Origin: JACDAN01 sp046714355
GTDB lineage: Bacteria > Actinomycetota > Thermoleophilia > Gaiellales > Gaiellaceae
Assembly (NCBI GenBank): GCA_046714355.1
Contig: JBKKAR010000138.1
Span: 1 to 10,065 of the forward strand
DNA length: 10,065 bases
Direction: 5' to 3'
A model generated the notes under the pieces. The model was not told the origin of the DNA. It saw only the letters and a program-made list of their open reading frames with translations, and did not search any database. The translations under genes and the position numbers were made by a program. Shown here in pieces: positions 1 to 5,691 of this stretch. Each line of letters opens with the position of its first letter. The stretch's first letter is position 1.

Positions 1-78
1 GACGAGGAGCGCTTGGCAAAGATCGCCCGCGTGCATTCGATGGGAGTCGTCGGGCCGCCCTCGGAACGCTACGTCTAG
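1..78 (+). CDS. 3' end of an unrecognised gene (partial)
   Basis: Frame 1 is open from the window edge to a TAG at 76-78, giving 25 residues that end in GVVGPPSERYV. I do not recognise the family; the fragment is too short for a domain call. It is polar with no membrane segment. The gene converges on the minus-strand secreted-protein gene, with 138 bases and a weak hairpin between the two stops, which fits a real gene end. It could still be a chance open frame, since only 25 codons are visible. Confidence 0.45.
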   Translation, partial: DEERLAKIARVHSMGVVGPPSERYV

Positions 79-170
79 ATCAGTTCGGCTCGCCCCAAGA
101 GGCTGAGGCATCGTCGCCTGCGCGAGCGTTCTGAAATTTGTCTCCTCACGCGCCGGGCGGTAGGAGAGTG

Positions 171-196
171 GTCGAGGCGGCAAATACCGCCCCGAC
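171..196. terminator. Weak hairpin between convergent genes, possible bidirectional terminator
   Basis: Arms gtcgaggcgg (171-180) and ccgccccgac (187-196) pair over ten positions with one A.C mismatch, around the loop caaata. The hairpin sits between the stop of the partial plus-strand gene and the stop of the minus-strand secreted-protein gene, where a shared terminator is expected. Neither side has a U-run, so factor-independent termination is not well supported. It may instead stabilise the 3' ends of the transcripts. Confidence 0.35.
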
Positions 197-216
197 ACAC
201 TCGTGCCTCAGTCGCT

Positions 217-732
217 CTAGCTGCAGCTAACGCGCGGATTCCACTGGGCGAACATGCCAGCCGGGTTGTGCTTCCACAACCACGCGTGCAGCTCGAAGTG
301 CGGGTCGAGCCCGTGCGTCTCGGGGCCGACGAACGGCTGCCCGAGCACGGTCGGCCGCACGTTGTTCACGCTCGCGGCCCACTCGAAGTACTCGACGGCG
401 ACGAGCCGCAGCTTGCCGTTCTTCCTGGGCTCGTAGACGAGCACCTCGGGCGTGAGGGCGTTGACCTGCCCGTCCAGCAGCGCGTTCTTTCGGTAGTGGA
501 TCCCCATCGCGCCGGCAGGAGAGACGCCCGGGGGAGACGTCACGCACGGCGAGACCCGGACGTACCCGTCTGCAATCGCTCGCGCGACGTTGTGGTACTT
601 GGCGGTCGCCGCGCGAACCTCCGCCAACTGTGCGCCCAACGGCTTCGCCGGCTTCTGCTTTGCAACGGCCGAAGAAACAGCAAACACACCAACAACCGCT
701 GCGATGACACAAAGAAATAGCGTCTTCCGCAT
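217..732 (-). CDS. Small secreted protein of an uncharacterised actinobacterial family
   Basis: 171 aa. The start is ATG at 730-732, because AGGAGG (742-747 on the complement) lies nine bases upstream; a TTG seven codons earlier would place this site inside the gene. Residues 1-24 form a classic Sec signal peptide (basic MRK, hydrophobic core, cleavage after AVA). The mature part holds blocks I recall from uncharacterised secreted proteins of Actinobacteria: an amphipathic helix ending in IADGY (53-57), PC (62-63), GAMGIHY (74-80), PEVLVYEP (95-102), LRLVAVEYF (108-116), then HAWLWKHNPAGMFAQWNP (149-166) with a Cys at 170. C63 and C170 could form a disulfide after export. Conserved His residues (79, 140, 145, 149, 155) suggest metal or ligand binding, but that is inference and no biochemical role is known to me. 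It appears monocistronic. Confidence 0.85.
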   Translation of the reverse strand: MRKTLFLCVIAAVVGVFAVSSAVAKQKPAKPLGAQLAEVRAATAKYHNVARAIADGYVRVSPCVTSPPGVSPAGAMGIHYRKNALLDGQVNALTPEVLVYEPRKNGKLRLVAVEYFEWAASVNNVRPTVLGQPFVGPETHGLDPHFELHAWLWKHNPAGMFAQWNPRVSCS

Positions 733-757
733 CCCTAGGTTCCTCCTTTTCAAATCA

Positions 758-777
758 CTGTTCCCTGCTGAGAACAG
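758..777. promoter_or_regulatory. Inverted repeat in the leader of the secreted-protein gene
   Basis: CTGTTC (758-763) and GAACAG (772-777) form a perfect 6-8-6 inverted repeat 25 bases upstream of the ATG at 732 and about 10 bases upstream of its ribosome binding site. The site could be an operator for a dimeric repressor or a small leader hairpin. It is not the actinobacterial SOS box, in which GAAC precedes GTTC. A six-base arm can arise by chance. Confidence 0.25.
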
Positions 778-985
778 ATCCGCGTCGCTCGTAAGACTTG
801 TGCTCTGCCAATGCGGCGTCGGCCTGGGGAGCCGGTGGTATCCGCATTTGGCGGCTGATTAACAGGTTGATGCAACGGACCTTACTGCACCTCGTGCGTT
901 GCAAGAGGCACGGCCGGGCGCTGGTGCCTTCGCGTTCGTTCCGCGTCATAGCCCGTGCTCACGCGGAGACGGCACGGCGGCGTGG

Positions 986-1010
986 GCCAGTGCGCGGGAA
1001 TGTCCCCCGA
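986..1010. repeat. Hairpin-like intergenic repeat, copy 1
   Basis: Here gccagtg (986-992) is followed after eight bases by tgtcccccga (1001-1010), and ggga...tccc can fold on itself. The same two blocks in the same order occur at 2069-2090 on the other side of the methyltransferase gene. The 17 shared positions and the intergenic placement of both copies suggest a dispersed repeat family, but two copies in one window do not prove it. Confidence 0.35.
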
Positions 1011-1186
1011 GCGTCTGACCGCATCTGAGACAAGATGACTCAGAGGCGAGAGTCGCCAGGCGTGCGGGGCACCCTTCACGGGCTGCTGACGCCCTCGTGC
1101 TCCTTCTGCGAAGCTGTGCGCCGGCGTTCGCGTCTCTGCAGACGGCATTCGCCTAGTGCTTCACTTGCACCGACGAAAGGGGCCCC

Positions 1187-2005
1187 ATGGCCGCGAATCC
1201 GAACAAGGCACTCTGGGAGAAGGGCGACTTCACTCGCATTGCGGAGAGCATGCGGGAGAGCGGCGAGGCGCTCGTGATGACGCTGGGAATCACCGACGGG
1301 CTCGATGTCCTGGACCTCGGATGCGGCGATGGGACCACGGCGCTGCCGGCGGCCAGGCTTGGGGCGGACGTCCTGGGTGTCGACATCGCCAGCAACCTCG
1401 TTGAGGCGGGCAACGCACGAGCACAGAGCCTCGGCCTCGCTAACTGCAGGTTCCAGGAAGGCGATGCGTCCGATCTGAGCGAGCTCGAGGATGACAGCTT
1501 CGACCTCGTCGTCAGCATTTTCGGCGCGATGTTCGCTCCGAGGCCGTTCGACGTGGCCAAGGGGCTCGTCCGGGTGACGCGGCCCGGCGGCCGGATCGTC
1601 ATGGGCAACTGGATCCCCAATGACCCGACGCTCGTCGCCCAAATCTTGAAGATCAGCTCCTCGTACTCGCCGCCTCCTCCGGAAGGGTTCGTCAGTCCCA
1701 TGACGTGGGGCGTCGAGGACAACGTGGTCGAGCGCTTCGCGGCCGCCGGGGTGCCCGAAGAGAAGATCTCGTTCGAGAGGGACACTTACACGTTCAACTT
1801 CCCAGGCGCACCATCGGAACTTCTTGCTGTGTTCAGGACGTACTACGGGCCGACGATGAACGCGTTCGAAGCTGCCGCGGCCAACGGCCGCGAGGCCGAT
1901 CTGCAGGCCGAGCTGGACGCCCTCTTCAACGGCCAAAACGCAAGCGGAAGAGAGGATGCCACCTCCATTCCCGCAACCTTCCTGCGCGTGACGGTCGCGG
2001 TGTGA
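1187..2005 (+). CDS. Class I SAM-dependent methyltransferase
   Basis: 272 aa, cytoplasmic, with no signal or membrane segments. ATG at 1187 follows a purine-rich GAAAGGGG (1175-1182). The Rossmann-type fold is clear: motif I VLDLGCGDGTTAL (41-53) binds SAM, D66 in GVDIAS ends strand 2 and should contact the ribose, GDAS (92-95) lies by the adenine, FDLVVSIFGAMF (105-116) is motif IV, and RVTRPGG (129-135) is the post-motif loop. The size and the C-terminal cap after about residue 150 match small-molecule methyltransferases of the Methyltransf_11/25 type. I recall close look-alikes of this protein (MAANPNKALWEKGDF start, GNWIPNDPTLVAQILKIS block) across many soil bacteria. The substrate cannot be read from the sequence. 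It is not in an operon, since both neighbours point elsewhere. If the tRNA remnant downstream is an integration scar, this gene is element cargo. Confidence 0.9.
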   Translation: MAANPNKALWEKGDFTRIAESMRESGEALVMTLGITDGLDVLDLGCGDGTTALPAARLGADVLGVDIASNLVEAGNARAQSLGLANCRFQEGDASDLSELEDDSFDLVVSIFGAMFAPRPFDVAKGLVRVTRPGGRIVMGNWIPNDPTLVAQILKISSSYSPPPPEGFVSPMTWGVEDNVVERFAAAGVPEEKISFERDTYTFNFPGAPSELLAVFRTYYGPTMNAFEAAAANGREADLQAELDALFNGQNASGREDATSIPATFLRVTVAV

Positions 2006-2068
2006 GAGGTAACGCGACCAGAATTCTGGGCGGAACTTGGGCGAAGAGAGGTAGGAACGGCTGGCTGC

Positions 2069-2090
2069 GCCAGTGTGGGGTGTCCCCCGA
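2069..2090. repeat. Hairpin-like intergenic repeat, copy 2
   Basis: gccagtg (2069-2075) and tgtcccccga (2081-2090) repeat the two blocks found at 986-1010, with a shorter spacer. GGGG-TGT-CCCC folds as a small hairpin. The copy lies 64 bases after the methyltransferase stop, so the two copies bracket that gene in the same orientation. Confidence 0.35.
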
Positions 2091-2115
2091 CGATCGCGCG
2101 CCACTCTCGATCGTC
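2089..2115. repeat. Perfect 8-bp inverted repeat after the methyltransferase
   Basis: GACGATCG (2089-2096) and CGATCGTC (2108-2115) are exact inverted copies around an 11-base spacer. The repeat lies between the methyltransferase gene and the tRNA remnant. It could act as a terminator hairpin without a U-run, or as a protein-binding site near a recombination junction. Nothing in the sequence decides between these. Confidence 0.35.
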
Positions 2116-2166
2116 CGGCGGGCGACGTTTGACGCGCCGCTCACAGCGTGACAGCCTCCCGCAGAC

Positions 2167-2211
2167 GGCTCATAACCCGGAGGTCGCAGGTTCAAATCCT
2201 GCCCCCGCTAC
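2167..2211 (+). pseudogene. 3' half of tRNA-Met(CAU), initiator type; likely integration scar
   Basis: The segment matches the 3' part of a bacterial initiator tRNA: anticodon loop ctcataa (2169-2175, anticodon CAT 2171-2173), CCC on the 3' side of the anticodon stem, variable loop aggtc, T-stem gcagg/cctgc around ttcaaat, acceptor strand ccccgct (2203-2209) and discriminator A (2210). The run of C after the anticodon loop is the initiator signature. The 5' half is missing: at stem position 29 the base is C instead of G, pairing of the anticodon stem fails beyond two pairs, and no D-arm or matching 5' acceptor strand occurs 30-45 bases upstream. The break in the anticodon stem is where tyrosine integrases commonly cross over, so this looks like an attR-type duplicate rather than a working tRNA. 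The alternative is a tRNA gene that decayed in place. Confidence 0.75.
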
Positions 2212-2213
2212 TG

Positions 2214-2239
2214 GAAAGGCCCCGGAAACGGGGCCTTTC
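2214..2239. terminator. Strong GAAA-loop hairpin terminator, likely bidirectional
   Basis: gaaaggcccc (2214-2223) and ggggcctttc (2230-2239) pair perfectly; an inner G-C pair (2224/2229) closes a GAAA tetraloop, giving 11 base pairs. It starts three bases after the tRNA fragment, the usual place for a tRNA terminator. It also lies about 110 bases beyond the stop of the minus-strand operon, so it can end that transcript too. The A/T ends of the arms give a short U tract in either direction. Confidence 0.75.
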
Positions 2240-2350
2240 TGCTTCAGAGATCCCTCGGCTCGGCTGAAACTTTGCCCGGGCGGGCTCCATCGTACGCCCC
2301 TCGTCACGCTCCGACGCATCGGCCCCATGAAGCGATGCCCGCGCGTGACG

Positions 2351-2632
2351 TCACCCGCGGCCGTTACGGCTGGCGAGCGCCCACAAGCGGGGAGCCGCGC
2401 GCAGGCGCGCGAGCGCGAGGCCGAGGGAGACGCCGAGCCCCGCGAGCAGGATGTCGAACGAGACGAACACGGCCCACAGCCCGGTGCCGAGCTCGCCGTT
2501 GACCGCGCTCGTGACGACGCCGGCGGCCAGGACGGCCGGGACGAGCAGCGCAGCGCGGAGGCGCCGCGACCGGACGCCCGACAGGCCGACGCCGATCGCG
2601 ACCCCGAGGACGACACCCAGGAACTCGCTCAT
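2351..2632 (-). CDS. Small three-helix membrane protein, last gene of the propeller operon
   Basis: 93 aa. ATG at 2630-2632 overlaps the stop of the propeller gene (ATGA, 2629-2632) and is preceded by GGAGGTG six bases upstream, so translation is probably coupled. Hydrophobic stretches at about 4-20, 26-44 and 51-75 predict three membrane helices; the basic loop RSRRLR (21-26) and the Arg-rich tail (76-92) suggest a cytoplasmic loop and C-terminus. D60 lies inside the third helix, which is unusual for a plain anchor. I do not recognise the family. From its position it could anchor or release the products of the two upstream genes, holin-like in size, but no sequence motif supports a specific role. 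Confidence 0.75.
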   Translation of the reverse strand: MSEFLGVVLGVAIGVGLSGVRSRRLRAALLVPAVLAAGVVTSAVNGELGTGLWAVFVSFDILLAGLGVSLGLALARLRAAPRLWALASRNGRG

Positions 2633-5600
2633 CGCCCACCTCCGTTCTCGGATTTGCTGAGCCTGCCCAGGCTCAGCAGGACCTTGCGGTGCGCACGTTG
2701 CGCGCTCGCCGCCGAGCCGAGGCTGCGTTCGAGCTCGGCGATCGCCGGCTTGAGGCGGAGCGTCGGCAGCGCGGTCGCGGTTTCGTGCAGGACGGGCAGC
2801 ACGCGCTTGACGTGGCGCGTGAACTGATCCGGGCCGAACTTCCGGGACTGGAAGCCGCGGGCGAACTCGTTCGAGGCCCTGACCACCGCCTTCGCCCCTT
2901 CGAGCCGTGCGAGCTCCTTCACGTGCGTGTACAGCTCACGCTGCCACTCGACGTTGTGGAGCACGCAGGCCGGGTCGCCGTCTTCGAGCTGGAGCATGGT
3001 CAAGAAGGCGTCGAGCGCGCCCAGAAGCGTCGCGTGCGCCGGGACGGCGTGCTCGGCGGATCCCTCGTCGGTCGCTTTTGCCAGCCGCTTCAGCGCGACT
3101 TTCAGCGCGAACGGATCCGAGCCTGCCTTCGACACCAGCGCGGCGACGCAGGCGGCGATTCCCTCGTGGTGCTCGCCGAGGAAGCGCAGGTAAGCGGCGC
3201 TCGTGATCTGCTTCTGCCTGAGGAGCTTCCGCGCGCCGGCGCTCTGCCGCTTCCCTTCCGCGATCCCGAACGCAGCCGCCACGCGCAGGAAGCGGAAGCC
3301 GTGCAGCTCGACGTTCGAGCGGATCGCGGTGCCGAGCGGCGAGGGCACGGGCGCGATCGCAAAGCCGTTGACGACCGCGTTGCCGACGACCTCGTCAAAG
3401 AGGATCGGCAGCGGCGTGCGGCCTGTGCCCGGCCGCGCCTGGAACGTCACCGACACCCACCGGCGCTCGCCGGGTTCCATCCCGGAGAGCACGAGCCGCC
3501 CCTCCGCCGCACGCTTGGCGCCGCGTTCGCCGACCACTCCGATCGCCACCTTGCCGAGCTGCTTCAGCACCCGCGGGGTCATCCGGTAGTCGAGGACGAG
3601 ATCGCGGCGGACCGTGGCGCCGTTCCGGACGAGCGCGTAGTACGAGCTGACTTCCAAGCCGCTCGAAGCAGGCGCGTACATGTTGCGCTGGGCCTTGTTG
3701 TTGTCGTTCAGCACCATCAGGTCGGTCGTCGGCCAGCCCGGGGTGTGCCCGAGCAGGCTGGGCGGGGCGATCGGGTCGGCCGGTCCGGTGATCTCGACCG
3801 CGAAGCAGAGGTGGTCGGTCATCGTCGGCCCGATGTGCCATTCGTAGCCCGACGACGGCGTGTTGACGAGGTCGCCGGCGGCGAACGGCACGCTCAGGTC
3901 GGGGGTCGTGTCGGCGTTCTGGTACGGGCTGCCCGTCCCGAACGGCGAGACGAGGAAGTGGGCTGTGACGGTGGCCGCACTCCCGCCCGCGTTTCGCCGG
4001 ATGCGGCAGAAACCGAAGTTGCGGCCCGCGTTGGCCGCCCCCATCTGGGGGTACTCGTTCTGCGGCTGGTCGTTCGCGTTGAACCCGCCCGCAGAGTTCG
4101 TCCGCCGGTTCCAGACATCGCTGGTGAGATAGAAGGCCGGGTGCGTCGAGGGCTCGACGCCGTTGTCCCCGCTAGTAGGGCTGTCGGTCCAGTCGCGAAC
4201 GTAGAAGTCGGAGGCCACGACGACCTCGGTGAACTTCACGAAGAACGGGTCGATCGAGGCCGCCACGGCCGTTGTCCCGTCGGTGCCGAGGAGGGTCTGC
4301 GTCCCGAAGTTCGCGTTCCGCTGGTACGTGACGCCGTTCGGGAAGTTCGTGTTGATCGGCGTGTTGTTCGCCGAGAAGATCCCATAGAAGTCCTTGCCGA
4401 GCGAGACGAGGTTGGCGTAGTCGCCGATGTAGGGGTCGAACGTCGAGGCGGGCACGTTGGCCGGCACGGTCGCGAGCACGAAATCCGTCGCAGCGGTCGC
4501 CCAGTCGTTCGTCGTCAGCTCGAGGTGCGTCACCCAGCGTTGCGCGGCTCCGGTGCCGGTGACCTGCTGGTAGAGCAGCCCGACCCTCCCGCGGCTGTTG
4601 ACGGCGAGTCCGACGTTTGTCGCGTTGGTCACTGCGCGGAGGTCGGCCGTCGACCAGGTGGTGCCCCGGTCCGTCGAGCGGCGGACGTGGATGGTGGTGC
4701 TCGAGCCGGCAGTGAGGTCGGCCCACGCGACGTAGACGTTCGAGCTGTTCCGCGGATCGACGGCGATCGCGATGTTCGGGCCGAGGCGCTCCTGGCCCAT
4801 GTACGTGAACCACGGGACGTTGCGCCCTGTCATCACGAGCCGGCCGGCGAGCGAATCGCTCGGGTCGGTGAGCGCGGCGAAGGGGGTCGCGCCGCTCGCC
4901 CAGTTGTCGTCCCGCACGACGACGATGTCGCAGACGAGCGTGGTCGTACCGGTCGTCGAGCGCGGGGCGCAGAAGACGGCGTAGACGGTGCCGTCGGGGT
5001 GCGCGGCCGGGCGCACCGGCGGCGCGTCCTGCGCCGGAGTCGTGCCGAACCAGGCCGAGGCACGAGTCTCGACGCGGTTGATCGTGAAGTTCGCCGGCGG
5101 CGGAAGTGTCGCGCCGACGCCGTCGAGCGAGCGGTCGATCGTGGCGGTCCTGCCGACGGGCGCGCCGGTGGGTCCGGGCCGGTCATTGCTGCCGACGTAA
5201 ACGTGGTCGAGGCCGGCGCCGGCCCCACCGAGCCCGGTCATGGCCTGCACCCAGGGCTGGTCGGGCCGCCCGGCCGGCGTCTGGCGGTCGACGAGCACCG
5301 TCATCGCCACGCCGGAGGTGAAGTTCGGCGAGCGCAGGATGTTGAGCCGGAGCGCCGCGGACGGCCGGCGCAGGATCCCGGCGTAGAGCGTGCCGGAGGC
5401 GGCGAAACGGACCGTGATGTCGCCCGTGCCGACGAGGGTGTCCTGACTCGGCACGATCGACGCCAGCGCCCACGTGGTGCCGCCGTCCGTCGAGACGTAG
5501 ATCGGCGCGTTCGGGTTCGAGGCCAGGTTCGGGGTGAACGCCGAGCCGGCGATCCGGCGCGGATCCGCAGGGTCGACTGTGATGTTCGGCTCGCTGTCCT

Positions 5601-5655
5601 GGTTGGACTCCCCGCTCCGGTTGTTCGGGATCATGTTGACGACGACCAGTGGCAC
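2629..5655 (-). CDS. Asp-box (BNR, sialidase-like) propeller protein with helical C-terminal domain
   Basis: 1008 aa. The GTG at 5653-5655 is the only usable start: an in-frame TAG lies 13 codons upstream and GGAAGGGAG sits five bases before it. The N-terminal half looks like a beta-propeller of the sialidase/BNR type, with Asp-boxes STDGGTTW (55-62) and STDRGTTW (327-334) and repeated strand patterns such as SNVYVAWAD (305-313). Residues about 480-770 form further beta domains, beginning with DFYVRDWTDSPTSGD (483-497), a block I associate with uncharacterised bacterial propeller proteins. From about 785 to 1008 the chain is charged and helical. The arginine triad and nucleophile of true sialidases cannot be assigned, so an enzymatic role is not supported; carbohydrate or protein binding is as likely. 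No Sec or Tat signal is visible, odd for this fold. It lies between the duplicated-domain gene (36-base gap) and a coupled membrane protein, as one operon. Confidence 0.85.
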   Translation of the reverse strand: MPLVVVNMIPNNRSGESNQDSEPNITVDPADPRRIAGSAFTPNLASNPNAPIYVSTDGGTTWALASIVPSQDTLVGTGDITVRFAASGTLYAGILRRPSAALRLNILRSPNFTSGVAMTVLVDRQTPAGRPDQPWVQAMTGLGGAGAGLDHVYVGSNDRPGPTGAPVGRTATIDRSLDGVGATLPPPANFTINRVETRASAWFGTTPAQDAPPVRPAAHPDGTVYAVFCAPRSTTGTTTLVCDIVVVRDDNWASGATPFAALTDPSDSLAGRLVMTGRNVPWFTYMGQERLGPNIAIAVDPRNSSNVYVAWADLTAGSSTTIHVRRSTDRGTTWSTADLRAVTNATNVGLAVNSRGRVGLLYQQVTGTGAAQRWVTHLELTTNDWATAATDFVLATVPANVPASTFDPYIGDYANLVSLGKDFYGIFSANNTPINTNFPNGVTYQRNANFGTQTLLGTDGTTAVAASIDPFFVKFTEVVVASDFYVRDWTDSPTSGDNGVEPSTHPAFYLTSDVWNRRTNSAGGFNANDQPQNEYPQMGAANAGRNFGFCRIRRNAGGSAATVTAHFLVSPFGTGSPYQNADTTPDLSVPFAAGDLVNTPSSGYEWHIGPTMTDHLCFAVEITGPADPIAPPSLLGHTPGWPTTDLMVLNDNNKAQRNMYAPASSGLEVSSYYALVRNGATVRRDLVLDYRMTPRVLKQLGKVAIGVVGERGAKRAAEGRLVLSGMEPGERRWVSVTFQARPGTGRTPLPILFDEVVGNAVVNGFAIAPVPSPLGTAIRSNVELHGFRFLRVAAAFGIAEGKRQSAGARKLLRQKQITSAAYLRFLGEHHEGIAACVAALVSKAGSDPFALKVALKRLAKATDEGSAEHAVPAHATLLGALDAFLTMLQLEDGDPACVLHNVEWQRELYTHVKELARLEGAKAVVRASNEFARGFQSRKFGPDQFTRHVKRVLPVLHETATALPTLRLKPAIAELERSLGSAASAQRAHRKVLLSLGRLSKSENGGGR
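2655..2678 (-). promoter_or_regulatory. Hairpin in the mRNA just before the membrane-protein start
   Basis: TGCTGAGCCT (2655-2664) and AGGCTCAGCA (2669-2678) are perfect 10-base inverted arms around a four-base loop. In the minus-strand mRNA this hairpin lies inside the last codons of the propeller gene and ends about nine bases before the GGAGGTG ribosome binding site of the membrane-protein gene. It has no U-run, so it is not a terminator. It could tune coupling, mRNA stability or ribosome access. Confidence 0.4.
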
Positions 5656-5691
5656 CGTTTCTCCCTTCCTCTGCCGCAGTAACTGTGATCC

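Larger units (their letters stand above)
733..1186. other. Gene-free intergenic stretch with small inverted repeats
   Basis: No open frame here has a convincing ribosome binding site or a recognisable protein; the short frames are arginine- and proline-rich or start late. The stretch separates two divergently transcribed genes, so it should carry both promoters. I see no clean -35/-10 pair for either. It contains the inverted repeat at 758-777, the first copy of a repeated hairpin motif (986-1010), and two adjacent small hairpins: TCTGAG/CTCAGA (1024-1029 with 1039-1044) and GGCGA/TCGCC (1045-1049 with 1053-1057). Confidence 0.5.

Noticed and set aside
866..876. GTTGATGCAAC, a short inverted repeat reminiscent of IS30-type ends
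   Set aside because: There is no transposase fragment, no matching second end and no target duplication nearby. Eleven bases are too few for an insertion-sequence call.
1076..2104. A 342-residue minus-strand frame opposite the methyltransferase
   Set aside because: It has low-complexity composition and no domain, and the plus strand carries all the methyltransferase motifs.
2130..2211. A complete tRNA gene
   Set aside because: No 5' acceptor strand complementary to ccccgct and no D-arm lie at the right distance, and three pairs of the anticodon stem are lost.
1926..2616. Minus-strand frames containing MNLRPPGYEPSAGG and GAGFEPATSGL
   Set aside because: These peptides are well-known artefacts of translating the antisense strand of tRNA genes. 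Both cross the tRNA remnant and do not encode proteins.
2689..5682. A 997-residue open frame on the plus strand, antisense to the propeller gene
   Set aside because: It is very rich in Arg, Val, Glu and Asp with no domain pattern. It mirrors the codon bias of the minus-strand gene, which has Asp-boxes and a proper ribosome binding site. Long antisense frames are common in high-GC DNA.
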